From the NCBI GenBank assembly GCA_030536855.1, contig JAUNPK010000019.1, positions 12,037 to 61,493 on the forward strand: a stretch of 49,457 nucleotides of DNA, in the 5' to 3' direction. Below the pieces are notes generated by a model. It saw nothing but the letters and a program-made list of their open reading frames with translations, did not search any database and was not told the origin of the DNA. The translations under genes were made by a program, and so were the position numbers. This stretch comes from Eubacteriales bacterium. GTDB lineage: Bacteria; Bacillota; Clostridia; Lachnospirales; Lachnospiraceae. How positions within the stretch are numbered: position 1 is the stretch's first letter; every line of letters starts with the position of its first letter. Shown here in pieces: positions 38,643 to 47,687 of this stretch.

Positions 38643-38882
38643 ATGAGATTAGATAAGTATTTAAAGGTTTCAAGATTAATTAAGAGACGTACAGTGGCTA
38701 ACGATGCCTGCGATGCAGGAAGAGTTATGATTAATGATAAGGTGGCAAAAGCATCAGCAGAGGTTAAAGCAGGAGATATAATAGAGATTGCATTTGGCAA
38801 TAAAAATGTTAAAGTCAGAGTTACAGACGTTAAAGACGTAGTTAAAAAAGAAGAAGCAAAGGAAATGTTTGAATATATCTGA
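38643..38882 (+). CDS. rqcP: S4-domain ribosome quality control protein RqcP (YabO)
   Basis: A 79-residue single S4 RNA-binding domain, starting MRLDKYLKVSRLIKRRTVAN with the NDKVAKAS strand. RqcP, also called YabO and related to Hsp15, binds stalled 50S-peptidyl-tRNA complexes and works with RqcH to add alanine tails. AGGAGG precedes the ATG. Position between spoVT and yabP matches Bacillus, with yabM and yabN missing in between. Confidence 0.92.
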   Translation: MRLDKYLKVSRLIKRRTVANDACDAGRVMINDKVAKASAEVKAGDIIEIAFGNKNVKVRVTDVKDVVKKEEAKEMFEYI

Positions 38883-38962
38883 GTTTCAGGAATATTTTCA
38901 CTCTAACTGTAATATATTAGACAAGTAATTAAGCTTGCCTGATGCGGCAGAAAGGGTGAAGG

Positions 38963-39250
38963 ATGGAAGAGACCAAAAGGGTAAGAAGACCTCATACACT
39001 AAGGATGGAAGATCGGAAAAAAGTTGAATTTACCGGGATTACAGATGTTATTTCATTTGAGCCGGCGAAGGTGATTCTTGAATCGGATTATGGAATGATA
39101 ACCATAAAAGGCGAAGGGCTTCATGTAAATAAACTATCGGTAGAAAAGGGAGAACTGGATGTAGATGGGCGTGTGGATGGTTTTGTATATACAGAGACCT
39201 CAGATGCCCGAAAAAAAGGCGAATCCTTTGTGAGCAGGCTGTTTAGATAG
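38963..39250 (+). CDS. yabP: Sporulation protein YabP
   Basis: A 95-residue protein with the YabP pattern: RPHTLRMEDRKKVEFTGITD at the start, then VISFEPAKVILESDYG and the strand GLHVNKLSVEKGELDVDG. In Bacillus, YabP is made in the mother cell and is needed for spore formation; its biochemical role is unknown. It is separated from yabQ by a single base, and the two usually act together. Confidence 0.92.
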   Translation: MEETKRVRRPHTLRMEDRKKVEFTGITDVISFEPAKVILESDYGMITIKGEGLHVNKLSVEKGELDVDGRVDGFVYTETSDARKKGESFVSRLFR

Positions 39251-39251
39251 T

Positions 39252-39674
39252 ATGAAGCTGATTACTTGGGAGTGCAGAACATTTCTAGAGGCGGTATTTT
39301 TGGGTGTTATTTTTGCACTGGAATATGATTCTATAAGAGTGATAAGGAGGGTATTTCCACACAGACATTTATGGATATTGTGGTTGGAAGACATTGTATA
39401 CTGGATATATGTATCTGTTGCATGTTTTGTGTCATGTTTGTACTCAAATAACGGAATTATGCGATTTTTTATATTGTCCGGCCTTATCTTGGGGGCTATA
39501 ATCTGGTGTAGCTTGTTGGGAAAATACTATATCAAATATGTTGCCAAATTTATGAAATTTATACTGATACCATTGAAAAAACTTAAAATGGCAATTACAA
39601 TGTTTTTAGGTTATTGGAAACAGAAATGGAGAACTTATGAGATTCGAAACAAAAAGAGAAAGGGAACAACGTAG
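39252..39674 (+). CDS. yabQ: Spore cortex biosynthesis membrane protein YabQ
   Basis: 140 residues with three or four predicted membrane helices (about 10-28, 40-60 and 66-90). The family start is WECRTFLEAVFLGVIFALEYD. YabQ is needed for spore cortex formation in Bacillus. It overlaps divIC by 38 bp, which implies co-translation. Confidence 0.88.
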   Translation: MKLITWECRTFLEAVFLGVIFALEYDSIRVIRRVFPHRHLWILWLEDIVYWIYVSVACFVSCLYSNNGIMRFFILSGLILGAIIWCSLLGKYYIKYVAKFMKFILIPLKKLKMAITMFLGYWKQKWRTYEIRNKKRKGTT

Positions 39675-39966
39675 GAAACGACAAAGAAGATCCTCTGTTA
39701 CAGGTATGATTCTTGCTGTTATTGTTGTGCTTGGACTTGGAATCCTTTTGTGGAACAGTAAAAAATCATTGGCTAAGAAAAATGATGAATATACAGCTCA
39801 GATTCAGGAACTGGAAAGACAGATTGAAGAGGAGAATCAGAGAACAGAAGAGCTTGATGAATACAAAAAATATATCCAGACAAAGAAATTTGTGGAGGAG
39901 ATGGCAAAGGATAAGTTTGGTTTAATTTACCCAAATGAGATTGTATTCAAAAGTAATAATAAATAA
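39637..39966 (+). CDS. divIC: Septum formation initiator DivIC/FtsB family
   Basis: A 109-residue bitopic protein. It has a very basic cytosolic N-terminus, one membrane helix at about residues 23-42, an extracellular coiled coil at about 47-80 (rich in Glu, Gln and Arg) and the conserved end MAKDKFGLIYPNEIVF. It works with FtsL/DivIB partners to activate septal wall synthesis. It begins inside yabQ. Confidence 0.9.
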   Translation: MRFETKREREQRRKRQRRSSVTGMILAVIVVLGLGILLWNSKKSLAKKNDEYTAQIQELERQIEEENQRTEELDEYKKYIQTKKFVEEMAKDKFGLIYPNEIVFKSNNK

Positions 39967-40010
39967 TAGCTAAAATAATATGTCAAATAAAATTTTGTAC
40001 ATGACACAAT

Positions 40011-40043
40011 ATGACACATTTTTTCTGCAGACAGGTATATAAT
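40011..40043 (+). promoter_or_regulatory. Possible Spo0A-type promoter before spoIIE
   Basis: ATGACA (40011-40016) is separated by 21 nt from TATAAT (40038-40043). The unusually long spacer is characteristic of Spo0A-activated sigma-A promoters such as Bacillus spoIIE and spoIIG. ATGACACA occurs twice in tandem just here (40001-40008, 40011-40018), and TGTCAAA at 39981-39987 is one base from the 0A box TGTCGAA. This region, between divIC and spoIIE, holds no gene. Confidence 0.4.
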
Positions 40044-40139
40044 CGGTACTCGCACATAGAGGCGTAACAGCAGATGCTGTAGGTTTAAACTGCGCAAAAC
40101 CGGTATGCCTTGTATTACAAGCCGCAGTGAGAGGTGATT

Positions 40140-41282
40140 ATGGCAGGCAGAGATGATGAGTTATGTATGACATACACGATAAGCAAGTTGTCTGAGACAG
40201 CAAAGACTTTCAGACGCCTGGGAGAGGCCTATGAGTGCGCCACAGGTGAAGGGATGGTAGAGAATTTATCCCATGAAGGTCCAAGCTTTAAAAGACAACT
40301 TTTTTTAGTTGCCGATATACTTGATGATTGTACTTTAATGCACATGAGTTCTAATAAAATAACAAGCAAAAGAGCCAGACAAATTACAGCCAGAGGATTG
40401 GCTTGTGGAATAGTCATAAAGGATATTAATGTAATTACTGACAAAAGTGGAAAAGAGGAGTTGATTCTGATTGCTAAAACCCTTGGCAAAGGATGCATCT
40501 CGGAGCGTAAATTAAGAAGCATTTTGTGTGATCTTGCAAAATGCGGTTATTATTCGGATCGTGACAATCGGCTGGTTATAAATGAAGGATACCAGCAGTA
40601 TGTGTATCATCAGGAGGACAGATTCAGGATACTTTCAGGAACTGCAAGACATTGCAAGGAAAAAGAAAATCTTAATGGGGATAATTTTCTTATTTCAAAC
40701 CTTTCCTGCGGCAAGATGGTGGCCGCCATAGCAGATGGCTGCGGAAGTGGACAAAGAGCATATATTGAGAGCCGTATGGTAATTGAACTGATGGAAAATT
40801 GTATTGATGCCGGTTTTGAAGAGAAGACGGCAATAGATCTCATTAATTCAGCCTACATATCAGGAGGCGGTATGGGAAATCCGGTAACCATGGACATGAG
40901 TGTTGTGGATTGCCAGTCAGGGATGCTTCACTGTATTAAGATGGGGGCAGTTTCCACATTTATCAAGAGGGATAACTGGGTTGAGATTATCAAGTCATCT
41001 ACCCTTCCTTTAGGAGTATTGGAACAAGTTGACTATGACTGTACTGCTAAAAAACTGTATAATGGGGATTATGTCATTATGGTGAGTGACGGGGTGCTTG
41101 ATAATATTCCGGGTGTTAACAAAGAAGAGATAATGGTAGAAATAATCAATAAAGTAAAAAGTAAAAAACCTAAAGCTATTGCCCATGAAATTCTGGAAAC
41201 ATCATTAAAATATAATAAACGAGTTGCCTTTGATGATTGCACAGTACTGGTATTTGGCTTGTTTGACACCTGTGAGAATTGA
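40140..41282 (+). CDS. spoIIE: SpoIIE-type PP2C phosphatase without membrane domain
   Basis: About 380 residues. The C-terminal 230 form the SpoIIE PP2C domain with metal-binding motifs GDNF, ADGCGSG, SDGV and DDCTVLVFG. The preceding 150 residues match the SpoIIE linker/regulatory region. SpoIIE dephosphorylates SpoIIAA to release sigma-F in the forespore. Bacillus SpoIIE is over 800 residues with ten N-terminal membrane helices; no such region is present here, nor in the 170 bp upstream. AGGTGAT (40132-40138) precedes the ATG; GTG 40134 is an alternative. Its place between divIC and tilS matches Bacillus. Confidence 0.82.
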   Translation: MAGRDDELCMTYTISKLSETAKTFRRLGEAYECATGEGMVENLSHEGPSFKRQLFLVADILDDCTLMHMSSNKITSKRARQITARGLACGIVIKDINVITDKSGKEELILIAKTLGKGCISERKLRSILCDLAKCGYYSDRDNRLVINEGYQQYVYHQEDRFRILSGTARHCKEKENLNGDNFLISNLSCGKMVAAIADGCGSGQRAYIESRMVIELMENCIDAGFEEKTAIDLINSAYISGGGMGNPVTMDMSVVDCQSGMLHCIKMGAVSTFIKRDNWVEIIKSSTLPLGVLEQVDYDCTAKKLYNGDYVIMVSDGVLDNIPGVNKEEIMVEIINKVKSKKPKAIAHEILETSLKYNKRVAFDDCTVLVFGLFDTCEN

Positions 41283-41297
41283 TAATATAATTTTCAT

Positions 41298-42791
41298 ATG
41301 AGTGAATTAATAAGTAAAGTTACAGATTTTATCCAACTTAATAAGATGTTTGATGACTGTCGTCATATAGTGGTGGGTATATCCGGGGGAGCAGATTCTG
41401 TATGTCTGATAATGGCACTTAAGGAGTACGTGGAAAGTAATAAGCTGCCAATTACTCTTCATGGTGTTCATGTTAACCATGGTATCAGACAGGAAGCTGA
41501 AAATGATGAAAAGTTTGCCAGAGATTTATGTGAGAAATCCGGAATAGAATTCTTAAGCTATAATATAGACTGTAAAAAGCTTGCCCAAAATAGAAGACAG
41601 ACAGTTGAAGAAGCAGGAAGAACAGAGCGTTACAGAATTTTTTCAGAGGTGGCCGGAAAGTATGAAAAAAGTCGGATTGCAGTGGCACATCACAAGAATG
41701 ACCAGGCAGAGACTCTCATTATGAACATTTCAAGAGGTACGTCTGTTAAGGGACTTTGCGGTATAAGACCAGTGAGAGATAATATTGTAAGACCGTTGTT
41801 GTGCGTTACAAGAAGGCAGATAGAGGAATTTCTTCAAGAGCGTAATCAGAGTTATGTAACAGATGCAACTAATTATGATAATGACTATACAAGAAATTCA
41901 GTGAGAAATGTAGTAATTCCATATCTTGAAGAGCATGTAAATAAAGGCATTGTAAATAACATTGCAAGTCTTTCAAGGAATGTGTCCCAGGTTTGGGATT
42001 ATATTGATAAACAGGCGCAAAAAGCATATGATAGCAGTGTTTGCACACAGGATACACAGACTGTTATTTATATTGATACATTTTCCGAAGAAGATGTTGT
42101 AATCCGTAAGGCTGTAATTCACAGGTGTCTTGTAGAAATGTCCGGGAGTGCTAAAGATATATATTCTGTACATGTGGATATGGTGGAGGCACTGGTTAAT
42201 AATTTGTCGGGAAAAAGTGTTGATGTAGCTTATTCAATCACAGCAGTAAGGCAGCAGGATGCAATTCTCCTGAAAAAGAAGGTGGGCAGGAAAGAGACAG
42301 AGAATATTGAGCTAACAAGTGCTGGCATTACGGAGAAAGACACAAGGGAAGAGAGCTTTAATATAAGTGTTGATTTATCTGAACTTAAAGACTCTATGTA
42401 CGTTGAAATTAATAGAAAAATATATTTTGCAGACAACAAAGATGTTTTGTTGAAAGGTATACATTTTGAGTTAAAAGATAATAATGAAAATACCATAAAA
42501 TATTACAACAATGCCTATGCTAAGATGTTTGATTATGATAGAATAAACCATACATTGAATGTCAGGACCAGGCAGACAGGGGACGAAATCAGGATATCAA
42601 AGGATGGAATGCTCAAAAAAATGAAAAAGGAACTGATAGACAGAAAGGTTCCCCAAAGATTCAGAAAAGATGTTGTTATGTTATGCAGTGATAATGAAGT
42701 ATTATGGGCTGTGGGCGTCAGAAGAGGTGAGAGCCGGCTCGTTGAAAAGGATACATCAAAGGTGCTGGTAGTCAGCATTGACATTGGTTAA
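41298..42791 (+). CDS. tilS: tRNA(Ile)-lysidine synthase
   Basis: It converts C34 of tRNA-Ile (CAU) to lysidine, so the tRNA reads AUA. The PP-loop motif GISGGADS is at about residues 28-35, followed by HGVHVNHGIR and the conserved AVAHHKNDQAETLIMNI. A C-terminal TilS substrate-binding domain with RTRQTGDEIRI and KELIDRKVPQRFR lies at about 415-455. The 497 residues are typical for Firmicutes. No clear ribosome binding site is visible before the ATG, 15 nt after spoIIE. Confidence 0.95.
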   Translation: MSELISKVTDFIQLNKMFDDCRHIVVGISGGADSVCLIMALKEYVESNKLPITLHGVHVNHGIRQEAENDEKFARDLCEKSGIEFLSYNIDCKKLAQNRRQTVEEAGRTERYRIFSEVAGKYEKSRIAVAHHKNDQAETLIMNISRGTSVKGLCGIRPVRDNIVRPLLCVTRRQIEEFLQERNQSYVTDATNYDNDYTRNSVRNVVIPYLEEHVNKGIVNNIASLSRNVSQVWDYIDKQAQKAYDSSVCTQDTQTVIYIDTFSEEDVVIRKAVIHRCLVEMSGSAKDIYSVHVDMVEALVNNLSGKSVDVAYSITAVRQQDAILLKKKVGRKETENIELTSAGITEKDTREESFNISVDLSELKDSMYVEINRKIYFADNKDVLLKGIHFELKDNNENTIKYYNNAYAKMFDYDRINHTLNVRTRQTGDEIRISKDGMLKKMKKELIDRKVPQRFRKDVVMLCSDNEVLWAVGVRRGESRLVEKDTSKVLVVSIDIG

Positions 42792-42835
42792 AGACATGCA
42801 TTTAACGGTAAAATGCTAACAGAAACGGAGGTACT

Positions 42836-43369
42836 ATGGATAACAAACATAATATTAGTGTGTTAATTTCAGAAGAGGATATTGAAAAGAGAGTATGCGA
42901 ATTAGGAGAGCAGATAAGCAGAGATTATGAGGGCAAGGAACTTAAGCTTATTTGCATTCTTAAGGGTAGTATATTCTTTTGCTGCGAACTTGCCAAAAGA
43001 ATTACGGTACCGGTAAAGATCGATTTCATGCAGACATCCAGTTATGGAAGCGGAACTGTATCCAGCGGGGTAATTGAGATTAAGAAGGAATTGGATGAAG
43101 ATATTGCAGGGGAGCATGTCATAGTGGTGGAAGATATTATTGACTCAGGTAATACACTTTATCGGCTTATTCCTATGCTTAAGGAAAGAAATCCGGAGGA
43201 TATATGTATATGTACCCTTCTTGATAAACCGGAGAGAAGAGAAGTTGATATTGACGTTAAATATAACGGATTCTGTATTCCTGACGAATTCGTAGTGGGG
43301 TATGGACTTGACTACGATCAAAGATACAGAAATCTTCCGTTTATCGGATCTCTTCATATAAATGAGTAA
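42836..43369 (+). CDS. hpt: Hypoxanthine phosphoribosyltransferase
   Basis: It salvages hypoxanthine, and often guanine, with PRPP. The PRPP-binding motif VVEDIIDSGNTL is at about residues 98-109, with the flexible-loop SSYGS at about 69-73. The C-terminal VVGYGLDYDQRYRNLPFIG segment is typical. CGGAGG lies before the ATG. The tilS-hpt-ftsH order is conserved in Bacillus. Confidence 0.95.
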   Translation: MDNKHNISVLISEEDIEKRVCELGEQISRDYEGKELKLICILKGSIFFCCELAKRITVPVKIDFMQTSSYGSGTVSSGVIEIKKELDEDIAGEHVIVVEDIIDSGNTLYRLIPMLKERNPEDICICTLLDKPERREVDIDVKYNGFCIPDEFVVGYGLDYDQRYRNLPFIGSLHINE

Positions 43370-43398
43370 ATGAACTAAAATTATTACGGAGGTTAAGA

Positions 43399-45231
43399 AT
43401 GGAGAACAAAAAGGGCAGCAGGTTTGGCGGTATAGGTTTATACCTGATAATTGTTCTTGCTATTGCTATGGTGGTTATGTACATTGCCAGACTCAATAAT
43501 ACCGGCAGTGATTATACGTATACAGACTTTACCGGAGATCTTAAGGACAATAAAATTGAGAGTGTGGTAATTAAGCAGAACGCAGAGGTTCCAACCGGAG
43601 TCGTTGTTGTGAATTTTAAGAATAATAATTCTCCTAAGAGTTTTTATGTTTCTGATGTCACACGTATAGAGAATGATCTTATTGATGAAAATGTCAGCTA
43701 TGACATGAGAAATGTGGAGAAAGAAAGCACCCTTTTAACGACAATACTCCCAATGGGTGTGTTGCTTGTAGTTATTATTTTCTTTATGATGATAATGATG
43801 CGGCAGGCAGGTGGCGGAAGCAATTCTAAAATGATGAATTTTGGAAAGAGCAGAGCCAGACTCATTAACAGTGAGAATAATAAAGTTACCTTTAAAGAAG
43901 TTGCGGGACTTAACGAGGAAAAGGAACAGCTGGAAGAGATAGTGGATTTCTTAAAAGACCCTTTAAGATATACCAGCCTTGGAGCCAGAATACCTAAGGG
44001 CGTGATTCTTACGGGACCTCCGGGAACCGGTAAGACACTTCTTGCAAAAGCTGTAGCCGGGGAGGCTAACGTACCTTTTTACAGCATATCCGGTTCTGAT
44101 TTTGTGGAAATGTTCGTTGGTGTGGGTGCATCAAGAGTCAGGGACCTTTTTGAAGAAGCAAAGAAAAATGCCCCATGCATTATATTTATTGATGAAATTG
44201 ATGCCGTTGCAAGAAGGCGAGGAGCAGGAATGGGCGGTGGACATGACGAGAGAGAGCAGACTCTTAACCAGATGCTGGTAGAGATGGATGGTTTCGGAGT
44301 TAATGAAGGAATCATTGTTATGGCCGCTACCAACAGAATTGATATTCTTGATCCGGCTATACTGCGTCCGGGAAGATTTGACAGAAAGATAGCAGTGGGA
44401 AGACCTGATGTGCAGGGAAGACTTGATATACTTAAAGTTCATGCATCAAAGAAACCTCTTGGGGATGATGTGGATCTTGAGAAACTTGCAAGAACTTCGG
44501 CAGGATTTACCGGTGCTGATTTGGAAAATGTACTTAATGAGGCAGCTATTAATGCGGCCAAAGGCAAAAACAGATATATTACCAACAAGGACGTTGAAGA
44601 AGCTTTCATAAAGATTGGTATAGGTGTAGAGAAAAAGAGTAAAATTATTTCTGAAAAAGAAAAGAAGATTACAGCTTACCATGAATCGGGACATGCTATT
44701 TTGTTTCACGTGCTTCCGGATGTGGGACCTGTTCACACAGTATCCATTATTCCAACCGGATTAGGGGCGGCAGGCTACACAATGCCTCTTCCTGAACGTG
44801 ATGAGATGTTTAACACAAAAGGAAAGATGCTTCAGAATATTATTGTAAGCCTCGGGGGAAGAGTTGCTGAGGAACTTGTGTTTGATGATATTACCACAGG
44901 TGCGTCACAGGATATTAAGCAGGCAACCCAGACTGCCCGTGATATGGTTACTAAATATGGTTTTTCAGATACACTGGGATTAATTAATTATGATACAGAT
45001 AATGATGAGGTGTTTATTGGAAGAGACCTTGCACAGACCAGACCTTACGGAGAGAATGTAGCAGGGACAATCGACAATGAAGTTAAGAAAATCATTGATG
45101 AGTGTTATGAGAAAGCTAAAAAAATCATATCCCAGCATAGGAATGTATTAGAGAAGAGCGCTAATCTCCTTCTTGAGAAGGAAAAGATATCAAGAGAAGA
45201 GTTTGAGGCACTTTTTGATGGATTGTATTAA
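43399..45231 (+). CDS. ftsH: ATP-dependent zinc metalloprotease FtsH
   Basis: A membrane-bound AAA protease for quality control. There are two membrane segments (about residues 12-30 and 113-133), with a short extracellular domain between. The AAA module has Walker A GPPGTGKT (about 206-213), Walker B IIFIDEID and the second region of homology. The protease has zinc motif HESGH with H428. The length of 610 residues is standard. It is the last gene of the spoVT-to-ftsH series and is followed by a terminator. Confidence 0.97.
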   Translation: MENKKGSRFGGIGLYLIIVLAIAMVVMYIARLNNTGSDYTYTDFTGDLKDNKIESVVIKQNAEVPTGVVVVNFKNNNSPKSFYVSDVTRIENDLIDENVSYDMRNVEKESTLLTTILPMGVLLVVIIFFMMIMMRQAGGGSNSKMMNFGKSRARLINSENNKVTFKEVAGLNEEKEQLEEIVDFLKDPLRYTSLGARIPKGVILTGPPGTGKTLLAKAVAGEANVPFYSISGSDFVEMFVGVGASRVRDLFEEAKKNAPCIIFIDEIDAVARRRGAGMGGGHDEREQTLNQMLVEMDGFGVNEGIIVMAATNRIDILDPAILRPGRFDRKIAVGRPDVQGRLDILKVHASKKPLGDDVDLEKLARTSAGFTGADLENVLNEAAINAAKGKNRYITNKDVEEAFIKIGIGVEKKSKIISEKEKKITAYHESGHAILFHVLPDVGPVHTVSIIPTGLGAAGYTMPLPERDEMFNTKGKMLQNIIVSLGGRVAEELVFDDITTGASQDIKQATQTARDMVTKYGFSDTLGLINYDTDNDEVFIGRDLAQTRPYGENVAGTIDNEVKKIIDECYEKAKKIISQHRNVLEKSANLLLEKEKISREEFEALFDGLY

Positions 45232-45394
45232 ATAAATACAATTTTATTGGGCACAATGCATAAAAAAATTGAATAATAATTGTGAGGTTTGTGAACACTG
45301 ATAGCGTATAAAATGATATTATAGTTAATGTAAAAACCCCCAATATATTATATATTTTTTTGCTACACCCCATAATAAGTGAAATACCTTCTCC

Positions 45395-45425
45395 AAAAGG
45401 ACGGTCCTAAAGACTGTCCTTTTTT
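45395..45425 (+). terminator. Intrinsic terminator after ftsH
   Basis: AAAAGGACGGTC (45395-45406) pairs with GACTGTCCTTTT (45412-45423), 12 bp with one G-T pair, and ends in six T. It lies about 165 nt after the ftsH stop. The sequence between (45232-45394) is AT-rich with no supported gene. Confidence 0.88.
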
Positions 45426-45436
45426 AGTGCTTTCTA

Positions 45437-45465
45437 TTGAATTGGGAAAGATTTTGTTATAGAAT
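45437..45465 (+). promoter_or_regulatory. Sigma-A-type promoter for the amylase gene
   Basis: TTGAAT (45437-45442), a 17-nt spacer and TAGAAT (45460-45465) lie just after the ftsH terminator and about 75 nt before the amylase ATG. Confidence 0.6.
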
Positions 45466-45479
45466 TAGTTATGACTAAT
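45464..45479. promoter_or_regulatory. Possible operator at the amylase promoter
   Basis: ATTAGT and ACTAAT form a 6-bp inverted repeat around a TATG centre. It overlaps the end of the -10 box and the expected start of transcription, a typical repressor position. The cognate regulator is not in the window. Confidence 0.4.
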
Positions 45480-45541
45480 GCTAAGGGGTATAACCATAAT
45501 CTTGAGATTATATTGCATATGGTGCAAGAACGGGGAATTAT

Positions 45542-47656
45542 ATGATATTTAGCGGAACGGTAGAAAATTTAGAGACTTGGAAAAAGAAGCTTTTGTATAT
45601 GAATAATGTTAGACCTACGCTTAACATGAGGGCACTTTTTTCAGATGTTACGGAAGAGTACAGAGAACCTGCTGAGCCAATGGCGGGGGACACAGTAAAG
45701 ATTCGCCTGAGAACTGGTAGATTTAATGTGGACAAGGCATATATATATATTAATAATGTAGAATATCCTATGACTAAGGTCAGAGGAGAACAGATTTTTG
45801 ATTATTATGAAGCGCAGATTGAAGTGACAACAGAAAAACTTTTTTATTATTTTAAGGTGGAGTCAGGTAAGGTTGTGTGTTATTACAACCAGATTGGTCC
45901 CACAAAAGATCTTAACCCTTATTATAATTTTCAGATTATGCCGGGATTTAAGACTCCTAAATGGGCTAAAGGTGCTGTCATGTATCAGATATTTGTGGAC
46001 AGATTCTGTGATGGAGATAAGACGAATAATGTTCTTGATGATGAGTATAGTTATATCGGAGAACATGTCTGTCAGGTAAAGGATTGGAATAAATATCCAA
46101 ATAAGGACGGAATCAGAGAATTTTATGGCGGAGATTTGAAAGGCGTATTAGATAAACTTGATTATCTTTGTGACCTTGGAATAGATGTTATATATTTTAA
46201 TCCGTTATTTGTATCACCCTCCAACCATAAATACGACATTCAGGACTACGACTATATAGATCCTCACTTTGGAGTTATTATTTCGGATAAGGGGGATATA
46301 CTTAATGATGGAGATCAGGATAATACCCATGCAACAAGGTATATTGACAGAGTAACGAACAGAGAAAATCTGGAAGCAAGTAATAAATTTTTTGCTCACG
46401 TTGTGGAAGAAGCTCATAAGAGGGGCATAAAGGTTATTATAGACGGTGTATTCAATCATTGTGGTTCTTTTAATAAGTGGCTTGACAGAGAGCGTATTTA
46501 CAGTGCCAGTAATGAACAGTATGAGGCAGGTGCATACGAGAAGTATGAAAGTCCTTATCACAGTTTTTTTAAATTCTATAGTAATCAATGGCCAAATAAC
46601 GCTTCCTACGACGGATGGTGGGGTCATGATACTCTTCCTAAACTCAATTATGAGGAATCAGATTCTTTAGAGGAATATATATTAAGAATTGCTAAAAAAT
46701 GGGTTTCGCCTCCATATAACGTTGATGGATGGCGTCTTGATGTAGCAGCTGATTTGGGTAATAGTGCTGAATACAACCATAATTTCTGGAGAAAGTTCAG
46801 AGAAGTGGTAAAAGAGGCTAATCCTGAAGCTATTATACTTGCAGAGAATTATGGAGATTCCTATGATTGGCTCCAGGGAGATCAATGGGATACAATTATG
46901 AACTATGATGCATTTATGGAACCTGTTACCTGGTTCCTTACAGGTATGGAAAAGCACAGCGATGAAAGCAGACCGGATTCTTTGGGAAATCCTGATTATT
47001 TCTTTGGAGCAATGCATCATAATATGTCAAGAATGGGTGGGCAGACTTATGCCATATCCATGAATGAGTTGTCTAATCATGACCATTCAAGATTTCTGAC
47101 AAGAACCAACAGAGTAGTGGGAAGAACTAATAACTTAGGACCGGAAGCAGCTGACAGAGATGTTAATAAGGCGGTGTTTATGGAAGGTGTTGTTATACAG
47201 ATGACATGGCCGGGAGCACCAACTATTTATTACGGTGACGAGGCAGGAGTCTGTGGCTTTACCGATCCGGATAACAGAAGAACTTATCCGTGGGGACATG
47301 AAGATAAACAACTTATAGATTTTCATAAAGATATAATTAAAATCCATAAAGAAAATGAGGTTTTAAAAACAGGTTCATATAAGCAGCTTTATTCAGCACC
47401 AAATGTTATATCCTATGGCAGATTTAACAGCAATGATGCTGTAATTGTGGTTGTAAATAATGGTGAGGATGAAGTCAGAGCCAGAATTCCTGCATGGGAA
47501 ATCGGTCTGGGACTTGATGATGATGTGGAGCAGATAATAGTTACCTATGAAGGAGGGTATACAACCAGCAGGCAGGGATATCATCTTAAGGATGGATGGC
47601 TTGACATCGGACTTAGAAAGACATCGGCAATTGTGCTTAGGAGAATGAAGTGGTAA
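45542..47656 (+). CDS. Intracellular GH13 amylase (neopullulanase/cyclomaltodextrinase-like)
   Basis: A 704-residue protein. The N-terminal CBM34-like beta domain (about 30-135) is followed by the GH13 catalytic barrel starting near VMYQIFVDRFCDGD. Catalytic residues are the Asp nucleophile in DGWRLDVAAD, the Glu in ILAENYGD and the third Asp in SNHDHSRF. No signal peptide is seen, so it acts in the cytosol on imported maltodextrins or cyclodextrins. The CBM34-type N-domain fits the neopullulanase/maltogenic amylase group. GGGGA lies before the ATG at 45542. No maltodextrin transporter is adjacent. Confidence 0.9.
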   Translation: MIFSGTVENLETWKKKLLYMNNVRPTLNMRALFSDVTEEYREPAEPMAGDTVKIRLRTGRFNVDKAYIYINNVEYPMTKVRGEQIFDYYEAQIEVTTEKLFYYFKVESGKVVCYYNQIGPTKDLNPYYNFQIMPGFKTPKWAKGAVMYQIFVDRFCDGDKTNNVLDDEYSYIGEHVCQVKDWNKYPNKDGIREFYGGDLKGVLDKLDYLCDLGIDVIYFNPLFVSPSNHKYDIQDYDYIDPHFGVIISDKGDILNDGDQDNTHATRYIDRVTNRENLEASNKFFAHVVEEAHKRGIKVIIDGVFNHCGSFNKWLDRERIYSASNEQYEAGAYEKYESPYHSFFKFYSNQWPNNASYDGWWGHDTLPKLNYEESDSLEEYILRIAKKWVSPPYNVDGWRLDVAADLGNSAEYNHNFWRKFREVVKEANPEAIILAENYGDSYDWLQGDQWDTIMNYDAFMEPVTWFLTGMEKHSDESRPDSLGNPDYFFGAMHHNMSRMGGQTYAISMNELSNHDHSRFLTRTNRVVGRTNNLGPEAADRDVNKAVFMEGVVIQMTWPGAPTIYYGDEAGVCGFTDPDNRRTYPWGHEDKQLIDFHKDIIKIHKENEVLKTGSYKQLYSAPNVISYGRFNSNDAVIVVVNNGEDEVRARIPAWEIGLGLDDDVEQIIVTYEGGYTTSRQGYHLKDGWLDIGLRKTSAIVLRRMKW

Positions 47657-47687
47657 AATGAACTAAAAGATTTGCTGGGAGGAAACT

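Noticed and set aside
46214-46627. Minus-strand 137-codon frame opposite the amylase gene
   Set aside because: Shadow of a conserved GH13 region, with no start signal or recognisable domain.
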